Notes under the pieces: generated by a model
Database searches by the model: none
What the model was told of the DNA's origin: nothing
The model's input: only the letters and a program-made list of their open reading frames with translations
Assembly: GCA_035610835.1 (NCBI GenBank)
Contig: CM069443.1
Location: 61,574,480 to 61,638,479 of the forward strand
Reading direction: 5' to 3'
DNA: 64,000 nucleotides
DNA from: Ophiura sarsii
Lineage: Eukaryota; Echinodermata; Ophiuroidea; Amphilepidida; Ophiuridae
In this document: in pieces, positions 36,041-47,273 of the stretch
Numbering within the stretch: the stretch's first letter is position 1
How the letters are laid out: the number at the start of each line of letters is the position of its first letter
Translations under genes and position numbers: made by a program

Positions 36041-36274
36041 AGGGATTTCTTATTCAATATTCTTTGATTTGGAAACTAATCCGTGGGTTTCTATTTAGAC
36101 TGTGCAATCCCATCAGGTTTCCACATTTGACCTCTTGGTGACCGCTGGCCTCAAAATGGTCGACTTAATGCTGGTTCCCTGCACCATCGATCACCTCAAC
36201 TACAATTTGCGTTGATCGTTATTTCCCGTACGGAACAACAGAGCGACGTAATTTCTGTGTAGATCTAAACACGA

Positions 36275-37385
36275 ACTAACATGCTAAGTAAAGCTTGATA
36301 ATATTATATATACTACCAAGAAGAAAAAAATCAATAATCCTCCAATGTATTCAATAAAAACTAAACTCGATATCGAGTTTCATGAAAAAACCAAACTCGA
36401 TATCGAGTTTCATGAAAAAACCAAACTCGATATCGAGTTTCATGAACAAATCAAACTCGATATCGAGTTACGTTTTTCTCAAGAAAAAGCAGTGAATAGC
36501 ATTCTATAGTAGATTCATAGGCTTGGCCGGTGTACCATTTTAATAAGGTAATATCTTCCAATTGAGGAGGGGGAGGCAGTGATTTGAAATATTAATCTGA
36601 TCATTGACACATAATCCTCATATATAACAAAGACGGACTAAAACTCTAAACACGTGTTACTTGTTACGGTGACGCGTTTGAATAGTGCGCTATTTGTTTG
36701 GGTAGTTTAAATTCATGTATGTATGCATGATATTTGGGTATAAGTGTTGTTTCAACGCTTTGAAGTCCTTTATATCGTAGCGAAACCAATAGTATCTCAA
36801 CGATGCCGATATTGTCGTGATTGGTTCATTGTGGTTTCCGAGTGTACTATATACTATGTACAGGGATGTCATTGAGAGATTGCTTGTCTTGCAAGCTAAG
36901 ATGATCAAAAGTGAATCCTTTGATAATGTTCTATCTCAACAATGAAGTTACGAAAACTATAAATTTGAACAGACCAAAATGTCCTAAAATCTGTATATTT
37001 CAAACGTTTACTTAACGAATATTTGCAAAACCTTATGTATAAAATTCATTGTACAGTCATTAGCAGTAGTGTCAATCAATCTTTTTAATGGTCGATTTGA
37101 TTGCGTACTTGTATCATTACATGGTTTATAACTACCGAGTAATAAGAATCAGAAAAAGCTGGTACCAGCACCATCGAATAATTTGTTTGTTGTGATTTAT
37201 TTATTTTTACATCACTTTAGATATTGGTAGGAAATTGTTTAAATCACCTCATAATGCATAGCCACATCCCAACACCTATCATATACCTTCAGATATCGAG
37301 TTTGGTTTTTATTGAATAAATTGGAAAATAATTGATTTTTTTACTTGGTAGTATATAATTAAGCTTTACTTAGCACGATTTGTTA
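36275..37385. mobile_element. Large fold-back structure with palindrome array
   Basis: Left arm (36275-36365): GCTAAGTAAAGCTT, ATATACTACCAAG, ATTCAATAAAAAC. Right arm (37294-37385) is its reverse complement: GTTTTTATTGAATA, ACTTGGTAGTATATA, AAGCTTTACTTAGC. Arms of about 95 bp enclose ~900 bp. The left arm runs into four 30-bp units built on the perfect palindrome AAACTCGATATCGAGTTT (36363, 36393, 36423, 36453). The loop (36480-37290) has no recognisable gene. Confidence 0.75.
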
Positions 37386-37625
37386 TTGAAACTCGATATC
37401 GAATTACGATTTTTCATGAAACTCGATATCGAGGTTTTTTTTCTTCATGAAACTCGAAACTCGATATCGAGTCATGTTTTTTAATGAAACTCGATTGATT
37501 TTTTTCATGAAACTCGATATCGAGTTTGATTTTTTCATGAAACTCGATATCGAGTTACGTGTTTTCATGAAACTCGATATCGAGTTTGGTTTGTTCACGA
37601 AACTCGATATCGAGTTTGGTTTTTC
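37386..37625. repeat. Second AAACTCGATATCGAGTTT array, inverted to the first
   Basis: About seven units with spacer TTTTTCATG, the reverse of the first array's CATGAAAAAA. Palindromes at about 37388, 37418, 37509, 37539, 37569 and 37599, some damaged. Frames read through it (SSFEF..., MKLDIEF...) are repeat artefacts. Confidence 0.9.
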
Positions 37626-37725
37626 ATGAAACTCGAAACTCGAAACTTGAAACTCGAAACCTGAAACTCGAAACTCGAAACTCGAAACTCGAAACTCGAA
37701 ACTCGAAACTCGAAACTCGAAAATA
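37626..37725 (+). repeat. (CGAAACT)n heptamer repeat
   Basis: About thirteen copies of CGAAACT grown from the left half of the palindrome unit; joins the second array directly. Confidence 0.9.
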
Positions 37726-38111
37726 ACCACTGACCTCTGGGTTCTCTGGGTGAAAATGGCGACTTTTAGCATGTCCTTCAGAGTAAATAGTCTCACCTAT
37801 CATTTTGACTAAAATTAACGTATTTGCTGATGCTAGCATTATCCTCTCCATTTATTTAGCGTTATGGCGAAGATAAAATAAGATTTTCACCAAAAAAATC
37901 GTGAATATTAAAAGTTGATATAATTTTGAAATCCTTGTATTCAGACCAATAATGTCAGTACGATATTTTATCATATTGAAGCGTTATACCTTTTACTTAT
38001 AAGGTTGTAACGTGACTTTGTATAAAGATAAATAAAACAAAGATAAATAAAACCATCCTTTTCAAATTTAATCGAGTGTGGTTGCTGTTGTTTTTGGTTT
38101 GTCTTTGTTAC

Positions 38112-38255
38112 AAAGTTAACCGGTTATCAACATTTTTACATGTTAACCGGTTATCAAAATCTTTACATCTTTACATAACCGGTTATCAAAATCTTTACAT
38201 CTTTACATAACCGGTTATCAACATCTTTACATGTTAACCGGTTATCAAAATCTGT
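38112..38255 (+). repeat. Minisatellite with five AACCGGTT palindromes
   Basis: Units of 27 and 32 bp, TTACATRTTAACCGGTTATC followed by AAAATC or AACATC. AACCGGTT at 38118, 38145, 38177, 38209 and 38236. The octamer equals the optimal Grainyhead/CP2 binding site (established for that family), but there is no gene nearby to give it a role. Confidence 0.85.
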
Positions 38256-38399
38256 ACATGCATAATCATTTAGATTCAAACTGTACACACTTGTTATTTG
38301 TACATCTGATATTGAATTGAATGGCCGACACCCGGTGTAATTTAATTATACTGTATGAAACGGTGCTTGTTTTATCAAATTAAAATGACGTTTACTACT

Positions 38400-38730
38400 T
38401 CTAAATTACATTGACAAGTGTGACACAATGCAATGTGACAGATAGCTATTAGTAACTATTTGGAATGAAATGCATAGAAATGCCATAGTAAACCTATAGT
38501 TATTATCATAGTATTTTGCAATAAAAAACAATATTCAGCACAATACAGAGTAAATGAAAGGTCACATACCATTGTAATATTCTATTATTAACATGTTCAC
38601 GATAAGTAGTGGCACTGAATCATTGAGGTAGTGAGGATTTGGAAATGTGGGGCCGGAAATTGGCAATTTGCCGACAAACGATATCCTGACTAAAAGGCAA
38701 CACATGAGCACGCAGCGGGCACATTCGTTG
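38400..38730. repeat. Left flank of a duplicated region (matches 62880-63165)
   Basis: Shared: GTGACAG..AGCTATTAGTAACTA, AATGCATAGA, TTTTGCAATAAAAA and ATGAGCACGCAGCG. It borders the broken gene on its 3' side (minus strand). The pairing suggests both loci derive from one element or segment, with the middle lost at 63.2-63.8 kb. Confidence 0.7.
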
Positions 38731-39100
38731 ACCATTTGTGTATCAAAAGTATTTCTATATTTTAAGATATATATATAATTTTGCTATTTTGTGTAAATTT
38801 AAATTCCAGAATGTTGTAATACACATTTTTCTGGACCAAAGGTACACTTTTCCGTCTCATAATTATATGCTAAGATTACGTCTGCTTCGTCATATGTGTC
38901 AGTCTCTGATGTTTGCTTTGCACCAACGCCAAATTTCTATTGGATGTGGGTTAGCCCCCGGATGGTTATGTCGACCTGCCTACCATCTGATATTTCCACG
39001 GAACATAGTTGATCAACAATATGTTCAATAATTTTGTACTGTGTTAGCAGTAACATTTAAACAGATGGATTGCTTGGACAATGGAGATTCACAGGTCGTG

Positions 39101-39361
39101 TCACCGACAACCTGTCCAGAATAGATGTTTACAAGACCTGTAGTTGGATGTGACTCGTCGTCTAATAATTATGTCAATGCATGTCGATAATGCCTCACGT
39201 ATTTTAATCCTGTCGGTAGGATCTGTCCTGACACGTGTATGTCGCTCTTCTTTGTAACATGTAACCATGCTCTGAACTTGACCATCTTGTATTTCCTCTA
39301 GATCATTCCTTATTTGTCCAAAGATGCTGAGGGAAACTGAGGGACAAGGTCTAGATGGCAA
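39101..39361 (-). pseudogene. Broken transposon-like gene, downstream piece
   Basis: An 86-codon minus-strand frame with protein-like composition: FGQIRNDLEEIQDG near residues 14-27 and TDPTDRIKIREALSTCID near 46-63. It reads in the same direction as 40801-41166 and lies downstream of it, as expected for the later part of one gene. The DP(T)DR.K(I/L)RE.L..CID pattern is one I associate from memory with uncharacterised, repeat-linked metazoan proteins. No database check was possible. Function unknown. Confidence 0.35.
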
Positions 39362-39663
39362 GAGTGGAATCAGTGTTGAACCAATGATAGCCTACCAGAT
39401 GAACCTTTCCCATACCGTTTAGGGTCACGCGTTATGAACTCGCCTCCCAATAGGGTGGTGCTGTTATATTTTTTAGCTTCATGCTGTCATTTTCCTCAAG
39501 TATTTTTAAAACCACAAAAGCTATCTCAACAAATTTGTATCATTTTTAAGCCCTAATAACAAGCTATCTGCCTGCCAAATGGCAATGGTATAGCTAATAC
39601 AGAAAGGGAGATACAGATGTTTGATGTTTGGGGACCAGGGGTGATGCTGGAAGGGGTGCCCCC

Positions 39664-40123
39664 GGAAGGGGTGCCGCCTGTACAAACTCAATGGGGATAA
39701 TCCCATGCTTTGTTCTTTTTACAATAACTAGTAATCCCCTTATGTTACAAGCACCATTTTGGTCCCATTTCAAAGCATATTTAGTAGTCTTTAAGTATGT
39801 GGTTCAACAGACTTGTCAACTAATTGTAACAACTAATTAATTATGGATTAGACAATGATCATCAGCTTTCTTCCTATTCGCTACACAGGAAGGGGTGCCG
39901 CCTGTACAAACTCAATGGGGATAATCCAATAATGGCGATAATCTTTGTTCTTTTTACAATAACTTGTCATCCCCTAATGTTAAAAACACCATTCTGGTCC
40001 CATTTTGAAGGATATTTAGTAGTCTTTAAGTATGTGGTTCAACAGACTTGTCAACTATTTGTAACAACTAATTAATTATGGATAAGACCATGATCATCAG
40101 CTTTCTTCCTATTCGCTACACAG
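39664..40123 (+). repeat. 234-bp tandem duplication
   Basis: Two copies (39664-39897 and 39898-40123) sharing GGAAGGGGTGCCGCCTGTAC, TATTTAGTAGTCTTTAAGTA, GGTTCAACAGACTTGTCAAC and CCTATTCGCTACACAG. The last word also occurs at the matching place of the 60-kb element (reverse complement near 60600), so the duplication started in that element. Confidence 0.9.
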
Positions 40124-40720
40124 TCAACATGAATAATCAGCCTCAATTTACCGGATTTATAAAAATGACTATAACAGAAAAAGGTTTTCAACCTATAGTA
40201 GCAAAAGTATACATTTTTGGAAAGCTTGTAACTAGAGGAATTCAGAAATGCAGTTTATATCAGGGAAGGGTTCATCCTTAAACAAATATTTCTGAAAATT
40301 CTAAAAATAATTATATAAAATAAAAATTGGAGATATTCACTAGCCGGTATAATTACCATACCGACATAGTAACTTTGACAATTATGTATCATCTAATGGG
40401 TAATTTCTCATGAGGAATTCAAATATGTAAAAAAAGTAATGATAGGGGTCGGTATAAAAATTATATGGATCTCAAATTAAAATTTTTAAAAATCTGATAT
40501 TTTCCCGAATATTTAAGATCCTAGCATTTTAGTTCTTGGTCTTACTATAATTTTAATGGTATATTTAGTTTCCTCATGCAACTTCCCTTCAGAAATTGTA
40601 TACTTTTACTACCTCAGGGGGGTATACAAGCAAATATAAATGTGAAAAGTTAAAATCATGTCGCGAAAGCCAAAATCGGTGTGTAACGCGAAAGGAGGCG
40701 AGCTTAAAACACATGACCAT
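40123..40720. mobile_element. Inverted-repeat element, AAAAGTATACATTTT class
   Basis: Interior similar to 60012-60660 reversed (CAAAAGTATACATTTTTGGAAAG and surroundings; ends AACGCGAAAGGAGGCGAGC and ACACATGACCATA). The motif occurs forward at 40203 and reversed at 40588, one per arm. It separates the two pieces of the broken gene. The protein-level likeness between frames at 40078-40281 and 60432-60710 comes from this DNA homology and carries no start or length conservation. Confidence 0.65.
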
Positions 40721-40800
40721 AGATGTAATTGGTCTCAATGAAAAGATCTGACTAAATACCATTATTAAAACCAGCTTAATGATGCATAACATGTTCACCC

Positions 40801-41166
40801 TCATGCATAAAATGTTTCAATACTAAGGGGTGTAGACGTTGCATGCAGCGATGGACTAATAATGCCATAGCGGGCGTAGTTGACATGCCCTGATGTAAAA
40901 AGGGAATATGGCATCATTCCCTGAACTGCTAACAGATGAAGGGCTAGTGCCTTCCCTCTCTGCTGAGATTGGGGTAATACGGCAATAGCATTATACAATA
41001 AACATAGCTTGGTCGTCCTACCCGTTTGGCGATTATCATTCAGAAATTCTGTGAGTTCGACAATGGTTTGTATTTCCTTGGAGAACAGTATAGGACGCAA
41101 AAGTTCTTCTACAACAATGGTTTTGGTGGCCATCTTGTATTTCATAATATTCTGTGAATATTTCAT
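40801..41166 (-). pseudogene. Broken transposon-like gene, upstream piece
   Basis: A 121-codon minus-strand frame. It shows RQTGRTTKLCLLY (about residues 46-58), LHLLAVQGMMPY (about 76-87) and SGHVNYARYG (about 93-102). This order, RT.KLW..Y, a gap, LHL.A...MLPY, then (A/S)(A/S)GH.NYAKS, I recall from a widespread, repeat-associated and uncharacterised animal protein family. The usual ...KSARLYLQ continuation is lost, and the reading frame breaks. The next recognisable part is 1.4 kb away behind an inserted element, so it is a pseudogene. Confidence 0.45.
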
Positions 41167-41449
41167 TACTCACATCTGTAGCCATCTTATAGCAACTGTT
41201 TAACTATATAATGTAAAAGTAATAGTGTTCAAAACAAAGGTAAACCATCTATTCTGTGCAATTTTTAATTTAGCAATTCCTGAAAAACGCTCAAGGTTTT
41301 ACTTCTGGCACCAACTGGATTCTGGTTCAGCACCTAAATATTGATTAGAAAAAGCACAACAATCAAACAAGGTTCATTCAAATTACAATTGTTCCACTGA
41401 ACCATGTAACGAAGTGTAATGTACATGTATAAAGCTCCGTACTTTAAAG

Positions 41450-41720
41450 CTGTCGTCACTCGGAAAAAGTTCGCATGCCCATGAGAGCTTTGTGCATACG
41501 ACTGAAAAACATTACAATAACTGCAAGTCTGCAACCTCTAACGTGACCCATCCAGATATTGTGATGAATAAAAAAGGGGTTAGAATTCATTATGTCTTTA
41601 CTCATGAAAAGGTGAGAAATGCCTATATACAACTGACCGAACAATGACATGCCATTGTCACGGGCGGTTAATTTGGAGCAGCGGATAAGGTTGTAGACCT
41701 TTCTGTATTCACACATTCAT
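41450..41720. repeat. Right flank of the duplicated region (matches 63780-63985)
   Basis: Shared: AAACATTACAATAACTGCA versus AAATTACAATAACTGCA, GACCCATCCAG.TATTGTGA, AAAAAGGGGTTA, and the GAAAAGGTGAGAAA / GAAAGGTGAGAAAA words. Lies upstream of the broken gene on the minus strand and may include its old 5' region. Confidence 0.7.
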
Positions 41721-43137
41721 AGTACAAACGTGCAATAGCATTTTATTCTATTATTCAATGCTGTTGAGCTTCTTACAATTTAAAATATATTTTACTGACG
41801 TACTGAATAAGCCACTCTTCCTAGGAAAAGAAAGCCCTGTATGATACTTTAAATTTAGTATTCCATTACTACTTATCAAGCGTTAATTGAAACTGATTAA
41901 ACATGTGTCGTGTGTGGGTGTCCATTAATACAATACACTTCACACGAAGAATTCTAATTAAGGATAACACTTGCCAAGATCATGCATCACTACTAGATTT
42001 AATGTCCTCTAAAAACATCAATGACAAATCAATATTACCCACAAGATTTGTCTCCCTACCCCGGGCGCGGATATTATTTACCGTAAACAACATTTGATAC
42101 CTTCGCACCCCGGGCAAGGACGGAAGTGAAAATGTAGGGTTAAACAGCCAGCAGGGAGGTCACGCTGCGTGTCAGATTTTGTTATACGCAAGAAAACAAT
42201 GGAGTCTCAGTGACTGCAATATTTGCTAGAAATAGCTTTGGTAAATGGTCTATTTGGGCATCTCAAAAACTGAGAAACGTGTTGAAAATCATGTAGAATT
42301 TTAGAGGAGGGTCATAAGCATCTGCAGAACGGTAAAATGTATAGTATTAAACACGTTTTGTGACCAAATTTATGTCGTAAAATGTTGGAAAATTCACGTT
42401 TTGAAAATCTGTGGTCTTCGAAATTACAGGAATCCTAACTCATTCTAAACCTCACCAAATCATGAAATGAACCCTCGTCTACAAGAAAGTCCGTGTACGT
42501 ATTGCTCTATCTGCTTGGAGATAGCGAAGACCACGCAAACATCATAGCTTCATACAACGGAATGAAATCCGCCATAGAGATTACATAGCGAAAATCGTAG
42601 AGATTTGCACTGCAGTCCTCTGTGTAGGGAGTGTTGACAAAAGCAAGGTCGTTTGGCTATTGTGTTTGTGCATGTTTGTAACGACTGACCCCGTTTAACA
42701 ATCTTCATAGCTTTCATATAGGGCTTGGGTGACCTAACTATTGACTGTAAATATAGGCCTACATTCAGATATTTGGAATACATGTATAGTGTAGCCATGC
42801 ACAACGGACTACAAAGAGGAATCGCACCCGGCATATTCTACATTCAATTGACACGATGCATGACGTCCAATTAATTGAATGAACCGTGTCATCAAAAATG
42901 GCCTGTAAACAGGTGTGTCTTCTTTCAGTAAATCTTAAACATATTTATTATTCCCGAAAAGATGGCAGCTAATCCTTACATGGATAACCTTTATACCGTC
43001 GAGTCTTAATAGTTTTTGTGTCTTTGTTTAAAGTCCAGTGTTGAGGCGCTTTTAAAAGAAATGATTTTATTTATAAACATCTAGCCTGAATTCGTATACA
43101 AATGTTAACTTTACCGATGATTGGATATTAGTGTGGC
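41720..43137. other. Unrecognised non-coding DNA
   Basis: No repeat, frame over 95 codons or structure I can name. A minor CCCCGGGCG/CCCCGGGC pair lies near 42060-42110, followed by TCACGCTGCGTG. Could be single-copy intergenic DNA. Confidence 0.4.
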
Positions 43138-43141
43138 TTAA

Positions 43142-43243
43142 CACTTTCCACGCGGCAGGCGTCTGCCGACGACATTCCAATATTTCACAAAATGTTTCAA
43201 AAATGTCAAAATTATTGAATTTCATTACCATATTTGGAATCAC
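43142..43243. mobile_element. TTAA-site MITE, copy 5 (partial, inverted)
   Basis: Begins after TTAA (43138-43141) with CACTTTCCACGCGGCAGGCG, then CTGCCGACGACATTCC, TTATTGAATTTCATTACCAT and ATTTGGAAT, the reverse of copies 1-4. It stops at about 43243; the other half is missing. Confidence 0.85.
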
Positions 43244-43584
43244 GTACTTAATTTATTTCATCCTCTGAATAAATTAAAGACATCGCCTACAAAAAAAAAT
43301 GTGTCAAAAGATAATTAAATTAGATACAATTTATAACGAGAGCATCAATGATGCAGAAGCTCACTACAGCTGAGAATTTGGGAAAATTCATAACTCATAA
43401 CACATGTCTATATCACGGCCTGAAAAAATGTTTTTTTCCCGGCAAGCGATTCCAAATTTCCCTCCAAAATGGAATGCATTTCTTAATGAAAGAGTAACAT
43501 TTCCCTCCAAATGCCAAAATTTCCCTCCAAATGCTCAAATTTCCCGGCAAGGAGCTTTCCGTATTGCCTACTTTTTCAGCCTGT

Positions 43585-44285
43585 GGTCTATATATGAAGA
43601 GCTTTGTTGCAAAAGGGCTATGGTGCATTTTTTTCAAAAATGAGTTTGATATAGAAATGTATAGGGAAAAATCTTATGTTTCAAGGAAACAAAGTCATTT
43701 TTTTCTTCAAAAAGACATTTTTCAAAAAGTCATTTTCAAAAAGTCATTTTTTTCTCATTGTAAACAGCCATTGAAATTGTTGTTTTGTTGCAAAAGGGCC
43801 TGTGTCCAGAATTAAATCGGGATACAGGCCCTTTTGCAACAAAACAACAACTTCAATGGCTGTTTACAATGAGATGTAGGTCTTTTTGAAGAAAAAAATG
43901 ACTTTATTTCCTTGAAACATATGATTGTGACCTATACATTTCTGTATCAAACTTATTTTTTTTAAATGATTAAAATAAATGATTTTTTTTGTGTGGTATT
44001 TTTTCTCTATGTGCAAACAGATGGAGTTTTGTTGCAAAAGGGCCTAGGCCTACATCCAAATTTTCAAAAAATGTAAACATGATTTATTTATTTTTTGAAA
44101 ACTAGCACATTTGGAATGTATTTCAATTTAAATTAGTATGTAGTGTAACTCTTTCATAATCCATTCAGTTTTTCAATTGCTCAACTTGAATATTCAGAAA
44201 CAGTTTTTTTGACTTTATCTCAATAAGAGCCAAAGTGGATGCAGGCCCTTTTGCAAAAAACCTCTTCATATTGTAAACCACTATA
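43585..44285. mobile_element. Nested palindrome, TTGCAAAAGGGCC motif
   Basis: Inner palindrome 43640-43960: arms of about 160 bp around a 12-bp centre (GGCCTGTGTCC, loop, GGATACAGGCC). Outer pair: TATGAAGAGCTTTGTTGCAA (43593) and its partner TTGCAAAAAACCTCTTCATA (44251). TTGCAAAAGGGC occurs five times (43607, 43788, 44032 forward; 43828, 44246 reversed). No transposase and no clear target duplication. Just upstream, 43437-43555 has repeated TTTCCCTCCAAA words. Confidence 0.75.
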
Positions 44286-44289
44286 ATCT

Positions 44290-44780
44290 GTCCAGCATAT
44301 GACAAATGATACAAAGCTCGAATCAATATTATACCATACATGTCTAACCACCTTTCCTTTCATTATTATCTATTGTCTTTCTATTGTTGCATCAGCCCTT
44401 TATTTTGTAGGAAGAGGTCGCCATTCTGGTCACGGCGTATGAACAGCCCGTTATCTAGCCAAGAGACCATTATTAGACAAAGGTTTTGATAATGTCCTCT
44501 AGCTCACATAACGTCGTCTGTCCTATAGTAACCTCTTCCAAAAATATTGAGCAGATGAACAACAAAAAAGACAATAGAAACAATGAAAAGAAAAATGGAT
44601 TACCTACGAAAAGTAGCATCACCTATCGGATTAACACTTCCGAGTAAACATCACATTAACCGATTTAAGTAGGCCTAGCAAAAGTAACACGATCAATAGT
44701 TTTTCAATTGTGGATGAATTCCTGATCGTGATGTAGGCTTACTCTTCAATGATAGTTTTATAATGCACAACTGAAGGCAC
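44290..44780. other. Possible outer inverted repeat
   Basis: ATTGTCTTTCTATTGTTGCATC (44372, given in part) faces GACAATAGAAAC (44568), and GGAAGAGGTC faces AACCTCTTCC (44531). This suggests a ~200-bp stem-loop element at 44372-44582. The rest is unremarkable. Confidence 0.4.
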
Positions 44781-44819
44781 AATCAAATATTAGTATTTTA
44801 ATACTGAAAGGATAGTGTT

Positions 44820-46100
44820 AACCCTTTTAATATGAAATTTATCAAGCGCTGTAATGTGATATTTAATAAATGAAAATACATTTTTGGAAATGAAATGAGT
44901 CAGATAATCCATTTTGGTACTAAAATGCTGATTTTTACATTTTTAAATCATTTCAAAACTAAACATTTGCATGTAAAAATAAACCAGAAGAGAAGTGTCT
45001 TAGGGACGCACCATTCGATACTCAGGGGGGGGGGGGGGGGGAGATGACTCGCCCAACTCAATGATAAGAAAAACAATAAAACCTAAAAAAAATAAAAATT
45101 GCAGCCTTTGCCCCAAAAAATGCAAAAATTGTGATTTTTTTTAAACCTCCAAAATCACATTTCTTGGGTCAAAAGTTTAAAAAAAAATAAACACTTTTTA
45201 ATGTAACAACTAAAAAATGTTCCAGAGAACATGTCTTTCAGCATATTTTGTTTGACCCAAAATGTAATTTTGGAGATTAAAAAAAAAATCACATTTTAGT
45301 GTCTCAATAGTATGATCAAGCAATTTTGGGCATTTTTTATTCAAAAATAATTTTGTTAGCTTGCCCCAAATGAATTTGGTCAAAACAAATATTGTTGGTG
45401 ATTTCCTCAACAAAAGCAACATTTTTGGTCAAAATTGATGCCAAAAATTGATTCTCTGACCCAAATTCTTTCCAAAAATGTATACTTTTATATGCATTTG
45501 ATTAATAGTTCAAAAATTACAGCACTCGATAAATTCAACAAATCCCATTAAAAATTCCTTGAGCAGATGAAAAAAAAGGCAAAAAGGTGAGAAAAAAGGG
45601 GGAAAAAATCACATGTTGGCAATTTTTGGTCAAATTGGCACTATATTAGTGTCTTAATAGTATAATCAAGCAATTTTGGGCATTACTCAAAAATAATGTT
45701 GTTAGTGACGGTTAGCTTGTCCCATATAAATTTGGTCACAAAAGTGTATTTTTGTGAATTTCTCAACCCCAAAAAACAATTTTTGTCAAAATTGACGCCA
45801 AAAATGGATTCTCTGACCCAAATCCCTTCCAAAAATATATACTTTTATATGCATTTGATTAATTTGATTAATAGTTTAATAATTACAGCGTTCACAAAAT
45901 TCAAAAAAATAATTCTTGTCAACCCTCACAACAAGACATTTATCAAGCACTGTAACTTTTTAACTAGTAATATGATGTATTTAGTATATATTTTTGGAAA
46001 GAAAATAAGTCGGATAATCCAGTTTTTTGTATCAAATTTCACCAAAAATACTGATTTTTTTTCAATTTTTGACCAAAGAAAAATAAATAAATTGGGGGGC
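44820..46100. repeat. Direct repeats with AAAATGTATACTTTTATAT
   Basis: A ~245-bp unit occurs at 45296-45537 and 45645-45905 (ATCAAGCAATTTTGGGCATT, TTCTCTGACCCAAAT, TATACTTTTATATGCATTTG). A second word set occurs at 44820-44940 and 45910-46060 (TTTATCAAGC.CTGTAA, GTC.GATAATCCA). The ends look like the arms of one A+T-rich element whose middle duplicated. G17 run at 45025-45041. The 155-codon frame 45696-46163 lies within this repeat, is low in complexity and is unlikely to be a gene. Confidence 0.65.
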
Positions 46101-46141
46101 ACAAAATTTCAAGACGTCGGATTTGGGGAATCGAAAAGCAA

Positions 46142-46287
46142 CTACACAGAAAGAAAAAAGTGAGTCATCATCGTAAAATGAGTCACTACACGGACAAAAT
46201 GACTCATTTTGAGCCATAGTGTGTCACTACATGGACAAAATGACTCATTTGTCGATGATGACTCACTTTTTTTCTTTCTCTGTGTAG
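46142..46287. mobile_element. Palindromic mini-element with TGAGTCA sites
   Basis: Ends CTACACAGAAAGAAAAAAG and CTTTTTTTCTTTCTCTGTGTAG pair, continuing TGAGTCATCATCG on both arms. TGAGTCA/TGACTCA occurs five times in 146 bp. The octamer-class site is the AP-1/bZIP consensus (established knowledge). Any regulatory role is guesswork. G16 run follows at 46337-46352. Confidence 0.8.
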
Positions 46288-46707
46288 TATAAAAAAGAGG
46301 TGGTGCTCGCATCAGAACAATTATTTTATTTTTTTCGGGGGGGGGGGGGGGGTAAGAGAACATTTGTTGGTTCGCGCACAAAATGCAAAAAGTCTGAAAA
46401 TGTAAGTTAAATGTATGTAAATTAGTTCAAATGGTCGATGATTTGGGGTTGAAAAGGGGGTACAGGGCATGAGCTGACTGCGTCGGGGAGGGAGGCAAGT
46501 GTGTGGGGGTGTGTGGAAGTGGGAAAGGGCGTGACTGTTGGCATTTTCTTTTTCGTGTTAATCTATACGCAGCTTCTGAAATTATTCGCATTGAAATTTG
46601 ATATAGAGGGCCTTACAAATCATCATGTATTATCTGCCATGGTATAACATAATAATGTAATAGTATGATACAAAATCATAGATCAACTCACGTTCTTTAG
46701 TTTCTTG

Positions 46708-47010
46708 TCAACAATCGCATGTAGGTCTATATAAAGGCATTTTCCAAGTATATCCAAACATACAACGTGCGTATAATTCCTTGTTATCGGTGATGTTTTT
46801 TACCCAAATCTTACAGTATTTAAAACTGTCATTGACATGCAATAGACTTGAGCAGCATGAGCATTGCTTTGGTAATCGAGATTGTAAATAGAGCTCAAAA
46901 TTGATACCACCTGTTACATCTAACTGACTCCAAAATACAATGGTCGGATCAATACGACTAAAGATTATGCTAAATTCGTTTATATCAATTTTTAAATCAG
47001 TTAAATCCAT
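46708..47010 (-). CDS. Possible coding fragment, unknown
   Basis: A 100-codon minus-strand frame whose composition is less biased than its surroundings: FSRIDPTIVFWSQLD, then CSCCSSLLHVNDSFKYCKIW and TPIIA-free ...MFGYTWKMPLYRPTCDC at the end, with paired cysteines (CSCC, CDC). I recognise no family. AAATACTGTAAGA inside could be a splice donor. It has no visible promoter or partner exon. It could be an exon of an unknown gene or a chance frame. Confidence 0.15.
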   Translation of the reverse strand: MDLTDLKIDINEFSIIFSRIDPTIVFWSQLDVTGGINFELYLQSRLPKQCSCCSSLLHVNDSFKYCKIWVKNITDNKELYARCMFGYTWKMPLYRPTCDC

Positions 47011-47273
47011 GTGTGTACCACCTATAGTATTTCATGGTTTGCTAACTTCAAGGAGGTTGTATATTACGTCATGGGTACTAATCACCGACCAACATTATAT
47101 ATAGTCTCTTGCAAAGTTTAGCGATGTCAAAATTAGTATAACAGACACCTTCATGTTATTACTAGATCAATTGTACAATTTTGATTATATAACTTACAAA
47201 TTATCATCTTTATTTATTTGTACCGTTACCATGGTTACGGTGTATCAACATGTATGAAAGATAAAACACTCAT

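Noticed and set aside
37404..37851. Frames rich in SSFEFRV and SISSFMK
   Set aside because: Direct translation of the palindrome and heptamer arrays.
45696..46163. 155-codon open frame, the longest in the window
   Set aside because: It lies in a directly repeated A+T-rich element, has low-complexity composition, and the sister repeat does not keep the frame.
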